64,000 nt of DNA from Chitinophagaceae bacterium. GTDB taxonomy: Bacteria; Bacteroidota; Bacteroidia; Chitinophagales; Chitinophagaceae. Within the stretch, counting starts at the first letter, position 1, and each line of letters begins with the position of its first letter. A model generated the notes under the pieces. It saw nothing but the letters and a program-made list of their open reading frames with translations. It had not been told where the DNA came from and did no database searches. The stretch covers positions 62,001-126,000 of the forward strand of contig JADKAJ010000006.1 in assembly GCA_016719165.1 (NCBI GenBank). Direction: 5' to 3'. Of this stretch, positions 28,187 to 35,256 are shown one piece after another. A program made the position numbers and the translations under genes.

Positions 28187-28738
28187 TTATACAGTTAAAT
28201 CGCTTTCTGTTTGTAATTCGATTCCCTTTTTAAACACCTGGCCTATCACCATAAGCACTACAGCCATAAAGAGCCATACATCGCCGCCGCCAATACCCAG
28301 GTAATGTATATCGGGCATCTGAACACCCTGTTCTTCTATCCAGGCCGCATACCGTGTACCCCATAAGGAAAAGAGGCCGGCACCAAGGCAGAGATAAGCA
28401 ATGTTGAACACCATTTTTAATATCACCGGGTGGAATGGACTGGGAATGTTGAATTTTTTCCCATAAAAAAGTTTTATGATCAGGTAAAAGATCAACGCCT
28501 TCATTACCGTTGCAATAGACATTAATGTCGTTTGGGCTATGAAATGGCCTTTGTCATGGGCATACAAGGCTGAAAGGTCAGTGCCATTCCAGAAATGGGT
28601 AGCCACTGTCGGTTTGTACAACGCATAAACCGAATTGAAAATGATACCCCCCGCTTCAATACATACCCCCACAAAAATTATCCAGGACAGTATATTCAGG
28701 AACAGTAAAATCTGTTTGGTAGTAATTCTGATTTCCAT
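28187..28738 (-). CDS. DUF2975 membrane protein
   Basis: 183 residues with four hydrophobic segments (about 10-35, 65-90, 105-130, 150-170), the DUF2975 architecture. It is the first gene of a two-gene unit with the HTH regulator downstream. In other bacteria this membrane protein plus XRE pair is a recurrent unit of unknown function, thought to sense something at the membrane; the sequence gives no ligand. Its promoter carries two identical 12-bp palindromes. Confidence 0.85.
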   Translation of the reverse strand: MEIRITTKQILLFLNILSWIIFVGVCIEAGGIIFNSVYALYKPTVATHFWNGTDLSALYAHDKGHFIAQTTLMSIATVMKALIFYLIIKLFYGKKFNIPSPFHPVILKMVFNIAYLCLGAGLFSLWGTRYAAWIEEQGVQMPDIHYLGIGGGDVWLFMAVVLMVIGQVFKKGIELQTESDLTV

Positions 28739-28761
28739 TGTGTTTGTTTTTTATTACAGGG

Positions 28762-28801
28762 CAAAACTATAAATATTTATTGAAAAACAATAAATATTTA
28801 T
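28762..28801 (-). promoter_or_regulatory. Promoter and double-palindrome operator of the DUF2975/HTH unit
   Basis: Two identical perfect palindromes ATAAATATTTAT lie at 28769-28780 and 28790-28801, spaced 21 bp start to start (two helical turns). Together they form a 14-bp-arm inverted repeat around AAAAA. On the minus strand TTG (28790-28788), 18 bases and TAGTTTTG (28769-28762) fit the -33/-7 consensus, so the palindromes cover the promoter. The start codon is 24 bases further on. Confidence 0.7.
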
Positions 28802-29051
28802 GAAAAATGAGAAAATATTTTTGTTTTATTGATTATCCTCCCGTAGTCAGAAAACTAAAAACCTGGGACTGAAATAGTTAGAATCGGTAAGTATTGCGGA
28901 CTTATTTTGGAAAGGATTATCCAAAAATTGAGTGGGGTAGGGCAGCAACGATAAAGGCAATACGCAGGTTGGGCACCGCCGTTATCCGATGTTAACAGGA
29001 ATATATTCCCGGATTTTCGCTGGCCTGTATTGCAAATAAGAATAATGCTGT

Positions 29052-30182
29052 TTATTTCGTTTTCGGTCTTACCAGCCGCAGGTGCCAGGTAATTTTTGTT
29101 TTTCCGTCCGGCGTCGTCTTTGATCCTGCTAAGGAATCCCGGTTTTTTGCATCCGTTTTTCCGGTAACATCAAAACTTGATGCATCCAATTTTTGTTCGG
29201 GCATACTTTGGGCCTCTTTGGTAGGAGGATTTTCCGGGTTACAGCCTGATTCGGACCTGTTTGTTTCGATTTTGCTTAAAAGAGTTCCGCCGGGTGTGAT
29301 TACAACGATTTTGTAGTTGCCCTCATTATCAAGCGAAATAGAGACAGGAAGATTGTCTGCTCCTCCGCCTATTTGCGTTATCGTTTCGGAATAGGTTGAG
29401 TTGTAGCCTTTCCAGGAAGGATTCTGACCTTTCAAACGGCAATAAATTTCGCCAACTGTTTCCTGTTTCTTTTCAGTAATGATCTTCGATCTCATCCAGA
29501 CTCTTGCTATCGTTTTACCGGCGGAAATATCGCTACCCGGTTTAGGTGGTAATAGTGTGGCCACAATGCTGTTTTGGGCCGAGTACATTTCGGATTTGGT
29601 TCGTTTGGTATTCCTCGTGCTGGCATGCATCGCCCCGGCATCGTTGGTTATTTTTGTTTCATTCGAGGAATACTCATACTTGACTACTCCCAACCAATGC
29701 GGTTTGCAGTTATCGGGCAGGCTGGAGCCCAGCTGCCTGACGATATTATCGGCAATTTGTTTAGCATCAGTTCCTGTTTGCCGGGCAATTGTTTTTGCCG
29801 TTTGCGGATCCATCACAAAAACCGTGTAAGAGGTGCTTCCGCCGGATACAGGCGTTGCCGAAACACTCATTACATAACTGGCTCCCATCAGGTTTCCGAT
29901 ATCTGTTAATACCTGCTGCGGATCACCGCCTTCCAATATATTCTTTTCCCGTTCACTCTCCAGGACATTACGGATATCCTGGTCGTCCATCAGGTCTGTA
30001 CAGGGTTTTTCCCGGTTCAATGCGGATGCTATTTCCTTCCGGAGATTCGATGTCGCATTTTCTCCGCCATTTGCCGGACTGGTGTTATCATGTATTACGA
30101 TGGAAGACCCTTTTTGTGCCAGTGCAATCTGTGAAAAAAAAGCCAGCACCAGTATAAGTAGTGTTTTAAAAAATGCTTTCAT
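29052..30182 (-). CDS. Exported protein with CsgG/TolB-N-like N-terminal domain
   Basis: 376 residues from the ATG at 30182, chosen because it gives a clean signal peptide (MKAFFKTLLILVLAFFSQIALAQ) and has TAAGGAGG 8 bases upstream. Residues about 25-170 (NLRKEIASALNREKPCTDLMDDQDIRNVLE ... IGNLMGASYVMSVSA ... VFVMDPQTAKTIARQTGTDAKQIADNIVRQL) resemble the alpha/beta fold of CsgG, LpoB and TolB N-terminal domains, which handle envelope assembly. The remainder is beta-rich and unassigned. The Shine-Dalgarno sequence sits in a perfect hairpin, which is unusual. Monocistronic. Confidence 0.6.
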   Translation of the reverse strand: MKAFFKTLLILVLAFFSQIALAQKGSSIVIHDNTSPANGGENATSNLRKEIASALNREKPCTDLMDDQDIRNVLESEREKNILEGGDPQQVLTDIGNLMGASYVMSVSATPVSGGSTSYTVFVMDPQTAKTIARQTGTDAKQIADNIVRQLGSSLPDNCKPHWLGVVKYEYSSNETKITNDAGAMHASTRNTKRTKSEMYSAQNSIVATLLPPKPGSDISAGKTIARVWMRSKIITEKKQETVGEIYCRLKGQNPSWKGYNSTYSETITQIGGGADNLPVSISLDNEGNYKIVVITPGGTLLSKIETNRSESGCNPENPPTKEAQSMPEQKLDASSFDVTGKTDAKNRDSLAGSKTTPDGKTKITWHLRLVRPKTK

Positions 30183-30190
30183 TGTTTTAC

Positions 30191-30226
30191 CCTCCTTAGA
30201 TTTTAAGGAGGTGAAACAATACACCT
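30191..30226 (-). promoter_or_regulatory. SD-sequestering hairpin with alternative upstream hairpin
   Basis: On the minus strand CCTCCTTA (30211-30204) pairs perfectly with the Shine-Dalgarno TAAGGAGG (30198-30191) over a 5-base loop. Upstream AGGTG (30226-30222) can instead pair with CACCT (30213-30209), which overlaps the anti-SD arm, so the two hairpins exclude each other. This has the form of a translational switch for the gene starting at 30182. Confidence 0.5.
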
Positions 30227-30251
30227 GGAATGGTTGTAGTTGGCAAACTTC

Positions 30252-30273
30252 AAGCTGAAAATGTTTTCAGCTT
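30252..30273. repeat. Perfect 22-base hairpin in intergenic region
   Basis: AAGCTGAAAA, TG, TTTTCAGCTT: a perfect palindrome with 10-bp arms. It could be a transcription factor site upstream of the gene at 29052-30182. The rest of 30274-30496 holds nothing I can support. Confidence 0.5.
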
Positions 30274-30496
30274 ATTTGCAATGTTAAAGTTCGGTATTTC
30301 TGCTGATATCATAAAGAGACCGATTGGCCGCTTAATGATCAATTATAAAAGATTGCTGAAACTTTATGCTGTATGGCCATTGCGCAAAACCCTTAGTAAA
30401 AAACAACAGCTTGTATCAGCCAAATTTTTGTTCAGCTAAACCTTAAAAGAAGTTAGCTTTTTGTTTGGTTTTTTAAACAGTTTATGTTGTGTGCAA

Positions 30497-31213
30497 TTAC
30501 TTAACCTCGATAATTTCTCTTGCCTTTGTTCTAAATAAAAATACTTTGTCGAAAAGACTTTCTACTGGAGAATCAATTTCGACTTCACTAAATGAACCCG
30601 AGTAGTAATTTCCCTCCCTTATTACGAGCCACTGCTCGTCGCAAATCCTGTAAGAAGAAAGTTTACTCTCTTTACTTGTAAGTGCTATTTTCAAATGACT
30701 TATTGTTAAGGGAGCGACCGTACCTCCTTCAGGTCTTGAGTCGATGGATTCTTCCATGCCATCAGATCGATAAATATGAATATCTTCTATTTCGCTCGGT
30801 AAGCTGTCATAATAATTCTCGAGCTCCAAATACTCATGGTCTTGTAAATTAGCCATTGCAGGCACACATATTACTTCCAATTCTTTGAGAACTTTCTTCT
30901 TTTTTGACTTTTTTATGGGTAGATCTTTATTGAAATGAATTCCAATTGAAAAAGTAAAAGTAACATGAGGTTGAATTAAAGCAATCAAGTCTTCAGTAAA
31001 TTGGCTACCATCAGATGATGCTTGTTTCAGTTTCGAAATTCCCAAGTGAGAATCCTGGAAAATTTCAGTCAATTCTATGCCAATTTCCCTTCCTTCAAGA
31101 CTAACTATGAAGTCAGGAGCTTCCTGTTCATTTATTATTGAGATTCTCCCCTTTTTATAGCTTTCTATAAAAAGATTCATTACCCACCTTTCTCTTTGTT
31201 TTTTTTTGCTCAT
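30497..31213 (-). CDS. Hypothetical protein with PD-(D/E)XK-like motif
   Basis: 238 residues from the ATG at 31213 (MSKKKQRERWVMNLFIES); the in-frame extension to 31321 runs into an inverted repeat and is unlikely to be coding. Near residues 27-45 the pattern APDFIVSLEGREIGIELTEIF resembles the core of PD-(D/E)XK nucleases (Asp, beta hairpin, ExT/ExK), though the final Lys is replaced by Thr. A run of lysines (LPIKKSKKKKVLKEL) lies mid-protein. It is the leftmost of three nuclease-like genes in an AT-rich patch. Function not established. Confidence 0.55.
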   Translation of the reverse strand: MSKKKQRERWVMNLFIESYKKGRISIINEQEAPDFIVSLEGREIGIELTEIFQDSHLGISKLKQASSDGSQFTEDLIALIQPHVTFTFSIGIHFNKDLPIKKSKKKKVLKELEVICVPAMANLQDHEYLELENYYDSLPSEIEDIHIYRSDGMEESIDSRPEGGTVAPLTISHLKIALTSKESKLSSYRICDEQWLVIREGNYYSGSFSEVEIDSPVESLFDKVFLFRTKAREIIEVK

Positions 31214-31235
31214 TGAAAATTGCGGCCAACGATTT

Positions 31236-31346
31236 CGGGCTTTGCGTTGGTGGGCTTTTGAAACCGAAAACTGTCTGCCAGAACCAAAGTTTGTTAATTG
31301 CTCAATTGCTTCTATTCGCACTGTCCGCCCACTAACGCAAAACCCG
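31236..31346. repeat. Long imperfect inverted repeat between accessory genes
   Basis: CGGGCTTTGCGTTGGTGGGC (31236-31255) and GCCCACTAACGCAAAACCCG (31327-31346) match in 18 of 20 positions as inverted arms around 71 bases. Resembles extragenic recombination-associated repeats, but no integron attC core sites could be confirmed. Confidence 0.55.
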
Positions 31347-31362
31347 TTTTATGCGATCGGCT

Positions 31363-31674
31363 TTAATGTCTGTTTAAATATATTTTTACTACTGTCGCAA
31401 CATTGTCCTTTGTAATTCCTTTTGTCGAACAATATTTTCCATTTAGCCAGTCGCTCAAATTTTTTGTCCCTTTACTAGCATTGCATGATCCACAGCAAAG
31501 CGCAATGTTGTCTGGTCCGTTAATTCTAATATCGTTAATAATATGTTCCCAAGTCGGTCTTGTCTTGTGAGTAAGAACGGAATTAGTAAATGAAAATCCG
31601 CAGTAAACACATTTCGTATCTCTTTCCTTAACAAGTTCTTCAACGTTTTTCGGTATGCCCCAACGATTTGCCAT
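31363..31674 (-). CDS. HNH endonuclease
   Basis: 103 residues. Two Cys pairs, CVYCGF near residue 22 and CCGSCN near residue 60, flank the catalytic segment PTWEHIINDIRINGPDNIALCC, giving the H-N-(H/N) arrangement of zinc-stabilised HNH nucleases. The protein is compact with no target-recognition domain. It starts 9 bases after the PD-(D/E)XK-like gene stop (31684), so the two are probably an operon. No DNA methyltransferase is nearby. A small restriction-like or homing-type nuclease is plausible. Confidence 0.85.
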   Translation of the reverse strand: MANRWGIPKNVEELVKERDTKCVYCGFSFTNSVLTHKTRPTWEHIINDIRINGPDNIALCCGSCNASKGTKNLSDWLNGKYCSTKGITKDNVATVVKIYLNRH

Positions 31675-31683
31675 TTAGCCTTT

Positions 31684-32166
31684 TTATCTGTTGGTATAAT
31701 AATCAAAGTCGAAATAATGCCGCTTGTTGTGTATCCATGTTTCACCGATAATTCCTTTTTCACATTTGTCCACAGGTATTGCCTTGCTGCCATTAAGTTC
31801 ATCTAGTTGTCCAAAATAAATGGAGAATGAGTTGTGGTCAAATTGAATAGCTAGCCAGCATGCTTTCGCTTTATATTTTTTCTCGGAGGCTAAAGCTTTT
31901 TCGTAAACGTTTTTCCCAAGATTATATCTGGTATTTAATTTGCCATTTTTTTGAAACTTATTTCTTGCCTTTACGCTAATAATATATTTTACACCATCTT
32001 TTTCACAAGATATATCAGCGAACGTTTCGTTCATTGAATGATCATTGAGATTCCTTATTCTATCAAATTTTTTGTCAACAAGAGATTTTAAGGCAAATAA
32101 CTCACCTAATTCCCCAAGTGATTTTTTTCTTGAAGCTTCTTTCTTATTTGCTAAGTCGTTTGTCAT
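31684..32166 (-). CDS. PD-(D/E)XK-like nuclease domain protein
   Basis: 160 residues. SLGELGELFALKSLVDK (helix with conserved Glu), FADISCEKDGVKYIISVKARNKF (Asp, hairpin, then VKxR) and ACWLAIQFD form a recognisable restriction-endonuclease-like fold core with D-x(n)-(S)VK. Probable DNA cleavage or DNA-binding activity by inference from the fold. First gene of a two-gene unit with the HNH nuclease. The gene is more AT-rich than the flanking uronate genes, suggesting horizontal acquisition. Confidence 0.65.
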   Translation of the reverse strand: MTNDLANKKEASRKKSLGELGELFALKSLVDKKFDRIRNLNDHSMNETFADISCEKDGVKYIISVKARNKFQKNGKLNTRYNLGKNVYEKALASEKKYKAKACWLAIQFDHNSFSIYFGQLDELNGSKAIPVDKCEKGIIGETWIHNKRHYFDFDYYTNR

Positions 32167-32234
32167 TCAGTTGTCGATAAGCTGCCGCATAACATGTGTA
32201 GTGTCGAATATACGAACCTTTTATATTTTTATAG

Positions 32235-32322
32235 ACGTTGTATTGTTGCTTTGATTTCCCTTGATTTAAGCCAGTTTATGCAAGATTTTTATCACCCCAT
32301 TGGAGTTGCGATAATACAACGT
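32235..32322. repeat. Inverted repeat bordering the accessory patch
   Basis: ACGTTGTATT (32235-32244) and AATACAACGT (32313-32322) are perfect 10-bp inverted arms around 68 bases, between the nuclease genes and exuT. It may mark an insertion boundary. Confidence 0.4.
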
Positions 32323-32343
32323 ACCTGCATGTTTTTTAAAGAA

Positions 32344-32366
32344 AATCCCCGCATGGCGGGGATTTA
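32344..32366. terminator. Terminator hairpin at the end of the uronate operon
   Basis: AATCCCCGC, ATG, GCGGGGATT (32344-32364), a perfect 9-bp stem with T-rich flanks on both strands. It lies 28 bases past the exuT stop and marks the end of the pectin locus. Confidence 0.8.
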
Positions 32367-32392
32367 AAAAGATTCAATAAGCAATTAATAAA

Positions 32393-33760
32393 TTATAGAT
32401 CCGTAATTGGTTTATACTTTGGTACCAGTGATTTCATAACTCCCCATGCAATAAGATATGCCACCGCACAAAAAGCAAACATGATGGTGTAACCGGTTTC
32501 TATATGTCCCAGTGCTTTGTAATGGTCGAAAAGGGCACCACCTGCTTTTGTTACGATAACACCACCTATACCACCGGCCATTCCGCCAATGCCCACAATA
32601 GAAGCAACGGCTTTTTTAGGAAACATATCACTCACCGTAGTAAAGAGATTGGCACTCCATGCCTGGTGGGCAGACGCACCGATACCGATCAGGATAACGG
32701 GCATCCAGAAACTGATGGAACCAAGCGGTTGTGCAGCCAGTACCACCAGCGGGATCAGGGCAATCAGTAACATGGCTTTCATCCGTCCATCATAAGGCTG
32801 GTATCCTTTCCGGATAAAATAAATAGGGAAGTAACCGCCACCAATACTGCCAAACATGGTCATGCTGTAGAGTAATGACAAGGGCAACATGATCTCTGTA
32901 CCTGTCATACCGTACTGGTCTTTCAGGTAAGCCGGCAACCAGAATAAAAAGAACCACCACACCCCATCCGTCATAAACTTGCCAAACGTGAAAGCCCATG
33001 TTTGTTTGTAGGCCAGCAATTTGAACCAGGATACTTTTTCCTGTGTAGCAGTTGAAGCCGTTAATTCTGATTTTTCAGTATCGCTATGTATATATGCAAG
33101 TTCAGCAGCGGATAACCTTTTTTGTTTTTCCGGTTTTTCATAAAATGCCAGCCAGAAAAACAGCCATAAAAATCCTATGGCCCCGATGATAAAGAAAGCA
33201 GCTTCCCAGCCCCAGTGTTTGGCGATCCAGGGAACAGTTAACGGCGCCAGTATGGCACCTACATTCGCACCGGAATTAAATATGCCGGTAGCAAATGATC
33301 TTTCTTTCTTGGGAAAATATTCAGCCGTTGCTTTGATAGCAGCAGGAAAGTTGCCCGATTCTCCAAAACCGAGTACTGCTCTCGACAGCATGAAACCTGC
33401 AATAGATACAGGCACAGCAGCAATACCGATCCAGCCAAGGATGGTGGCAATGCCTTCGCCTAAAGGAATAGCGATGGCATGCAGCACGGCACCTATGGAC
33501 CAGATGATGATGGCCCATGCAAAACCTCTTTTTGTACCCAGCTTGTCAATGATACGGCCGGCAAACAACATGGAGATGGCATAGGTAAACTGGAAAACAG
33601 AAGCGATATTGGCGTAATCACTGTTGCTCCAGCCAAACTCTTCTTCCAGTGTCGGTTTCAGCAGGCTTAATACCTGGCGGTCGAGATAGTTTACTGTAGT
33701 GGCAAAAAATAACAGGGTACAGATGGTCCACCTGTATTTTCCAATCGTTTCTTTTATCAT
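32393..33760 (-). CDS. exuT: MFS hexuronate transporter
   Basis: 455 residues with about 12 hydrophobic segments. The anion:cation symporter signature is visible: VNYLDRQVLSLLKPTLEEEFGWSNSDY in the first helix, FAGRIIDKLGTKRG (MFS motif A) and VLGFGESGNFPAAIKATAEYFP. These match ExuT-type galacturonate/glucuronate:H+ symporters. It imports monomeric uronates through the inner membrane after extracellular and periplasmic pectin breakdown. Last gene of the locus, 70 bases after eda. The assignment to uronates rests on family resemblance and on the surrounding UxaABC, KdgK and Eda genes. Confidence 0.9.
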   Translation of the reverse strand: MIKETIGKYRWTICTLLFFATTVNYLDRQVLSLLKPTLEEEFGWSNSDYANIASVFQFTYAISMLFAGRIIDKLGTKRGFAWAIIIWSIGAVLHAIAIPLGEGIATILGWIGIAAVPVSIAGFMLSRAVLGFGESGNFPAAIKATAEYFPKKERSFATGIFNSGANVGAILAPLTVPWIAKHWGWEAAFFIIGAIGFLWLFFWLAFYEKPEKQKRLSAAELAYIHSDTEKSELTASTATQEKVSWFKLLAYKQTWAFTFGKFMTDGVWWFFLFWLPAYLKDQYGMTGTEIMLPLSLLYSMTMFGSIGGGYFPIYFIRKGYQPYDGRMKAMLLIALIPLVVLAAQPLGSISFWMPVILIGIGASAHQAWSANLFTTVSDMFPKKAVASIVGIGGMAGGIGGVIVTKAGGALFDHYKALGHIETGYTIMFAFCAVAYLIAWGVMKSLVPKYKPITDL

Positions 33761-33830
33761 CAGGCAATTATTAAATCCGCTCTTCCTCCGGTAAACTCAA
33801 AATAGATCCCGGAGTAATGCAGGGGATTGT

Positions 33831-34493
33831 TTATTTTTTAATGGTTGCTATTAAGGCTAAAACTTCTTTGGTCATCTTTTCAATCGCAGCGTAATCTTTT
33901 GCTTCCATCAGTTTCTTGCTGATGAGTTTGCTGCCCATTCCCACTGCACAAACACCGGCTTTAAACCAGCCTTCAATATTTTCTTTGGTGGTGTCAACGC
34001 CACCGGTGGGCATAAATAATAATTTAGGGAAGATATCCTTTATTCCGCTTAAAAACTCCGGTCCCAGCATATTGCCGGGGAACAATTTGATAAAACTTAT
34101 ACCGCTGTTTTCTGCCGCAATGATCTCTGAGGGGGTCATACAACCCGGCGCATAAAAAATATCATTGGCAACGGCATAGTCGGCCACTTCTTTTACAAAA
34201 CCCGGGCTAACGAGGAAGTCTGCACCGGCAGCCAGGTAGTCTTTGGCCGTTTGTAAATTTTTTACGGTACCAACGCCAAACAGCATACCCGGCATCTCCG
34301 CATTGCGGACGGCCACCATCTTTTTAAAGTTCATTAGGGCTGCATCGCCACGGTTGGTATACTCCAATGCTTTTACGCCGGCCCTGTATACTGCTCTTAA
34401 TATGTCAACACTTACTGTTTCATCTGCATTGAAATACAAAGGGAGCATTCCCTGTGCGATGATAGCATCTGCTATTTGTTTTGTTTTGCTCAT
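33831..34493 (-). CDS. eda: 2-keto-3-deoxy-6-phosphogluconate aldolase
   Basis: 220 residues, close to the 210-215 usual for KDPG aldolases. It cleaves KDPG to pyruvate and glyceraldehyde-3-phosphate, the last step of uronate breakdown. Motifs: VKALEYTNRG (catalytic Glu region), GVGTVKNLQTAKDYLAAGADFLVSPG, APGCMTPSEI, SFIKLFPGN with the Schiff-base Lys, and MPTGGVDTTKENIEGW phosphate-binding loop. It lies downstream of the kinase gene, separated by a duplicated intergenic segment. Confidence 0.95.
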   Translation of the reverse strand: MSKTKQIADAIIAQGMLPLYFNADETVSVDILRAVYRAGVKALEYTNRGDAALMNFKKMVAVRNAEMPGMLFGVGTVKNLQTAKDYLAAGADFLVSPGFVKEVADYAVANDIFYAPGCMTPSEIIAAENSGISFIKLFPGNMLGPEFLSGIKDIFPKLLFMPTGGVDTTKENIEGWFKAGVCAVGMGSKLISKKLMEAKDYAAIEKMTKEVLALIATIKK

Positions 34494-34500
34494 ATAATTT

Positions 34501-34770
34501 TTTTTACCACAAAGGGCTCAACGTCTATACACAAAGAACACAAAGCCAATTGCGTCTTGTATTAATGGTACTCTTTGTGTTGTTATCTTAGTGTTCTCTG
34601 TGGTTTAAGTTTTTATTTTAAGCACTAATTTTTTTTATCACAAAGGTTTCAAAGTCTATACACAAAGAACACAAAGCAAATTGCGTCTTGTATTAATGGT
34701 GCCCTTTGTGTTGATATCTTAGTGTTCTCTGTGGTTTAATTTTTTACTTTAAGCACTAATTTTTTTATCA
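34501..34770. repeat. 131-bp direct duplication containing a hairpin repeat and the 3' end of the YhcH gene
   Basis: Two copies with a period of 131 bp (for example TCTATACACAAAG at 34524 and 34655). Each copy contains CACAAAG/CTTTGTG and CCACA.../...TGTGG inverted segments that can fold into a hairpin. The right copy includes the last 11 or so codons of the YhcH-family gene; the left copy is a non-coding duplicate of that 3' end. Confidence 0.8.
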
Positions 34771-35185
34771 CCCCTTCGCCGATCATCGGCGCATGCACAT
34801 CTTCCGGGAAGAAAATAGCAAACTGCCCGTTGGTCAGCTGGAAATACATATCCGGTTGCTCATGGTATAGCTGTACATCTTTATCGGGATTGTAGCCGCC
34901 ATTCTCTGTTACACATTTTTCCCTCGGCTTCCAGCCAATCGTCTCCACCCCATTGATGCAAAGCTGTATGTCAATATGCTCATTATGACATTCAAACTTG
35001 GCAACAGATGCTTCAGCCGTCGTACCGGGTTTTTTGGAAAAGATGGCTTTCAATCCTTCCGTAATATCTGATTTGCCATCCGGTGCATTGGCCAGGTCTG
35101 TTTGCCCGATAAATTCAAATGCTTTTGCAAACAGCGGATGAACTGAGAAGTACCTTGGTGCATTTTGCAGCGTATCTATTATCAT
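34736..35185 (-). CDS. YhcH/YjgK/YiaL family protein
   Basis: 149 residues from the ATG at 35185 (MIIDTLQNAPRYFSVHPLFAKAFEF), the usual family start and length. The cupin-type fold has GVETIGWKPREKC and a conserved metal-binding set near the C-terminus (FAIFFPEDVHAPMI). Members (for example NanQ/YhcH) act as anomerases or accessory proteins in sialic acid and uronate catabolism. Here it lies between kdgK and eda, so a role with a uronate intermediate is inferred. Its 3' end is duplicated downstream. Confidence 0.85.
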   Translation of the reverse strand: MIIDTLQNAPRYFSVHPLFAKAFEFIGQTDLANAPDGKSDITEGLKAIFSKKPGTTAEASVAKFECHNEHIDIQLCINGVETIGWKPREKCVTENGGYNPDKDVQLYHEQPDMYFQLTNGQFAIFFPEDVHAPMIGEGVIKKLVLKVKN

Positions 35186-35207
35186 AACATTATTCTTTAC
35201 TGGATTA

Positions 35208-35255
35208 CAAACTTCAAACCTCAAACTTCAAACTTCAAACCTCAAACCTCAAACG
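35208..35255. repeat. Tandem CAAACYT heptamers
   Basis: Seven consecutive copies of CAAACTT or CAAACCT (last one CAAACG) fill most of the 71-base gap between kdgK and the YhcH-family gene. Related sequence occurs at 7657-7735. Confidence 0.85.
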
Positions 35256-35256
35256 C

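Noticed and set aside
30230..30439. 69-codon plus-strand reading frame
   Set aside because: No recognisable family; it covers a perfect hairpin and a promoter-type region, and composition is unlike coding sequence around it.
31236..31346. Integron attC site
   Set aside because: The inverted repeat is of suitable size, but the R core sequences (RYYYAAC and GTTRRRY) could not be matched and no integron integrase is in the window.
34501..34740. CRISPR array
   Set aside because: Only two repeat copies with a 131-bp period and internal hairpins; no spacers and no cas genes.
35208..35255. CRISPR array
   Set aside because: Seven-base units directly joined with no spacers; a simple tandem repeat.
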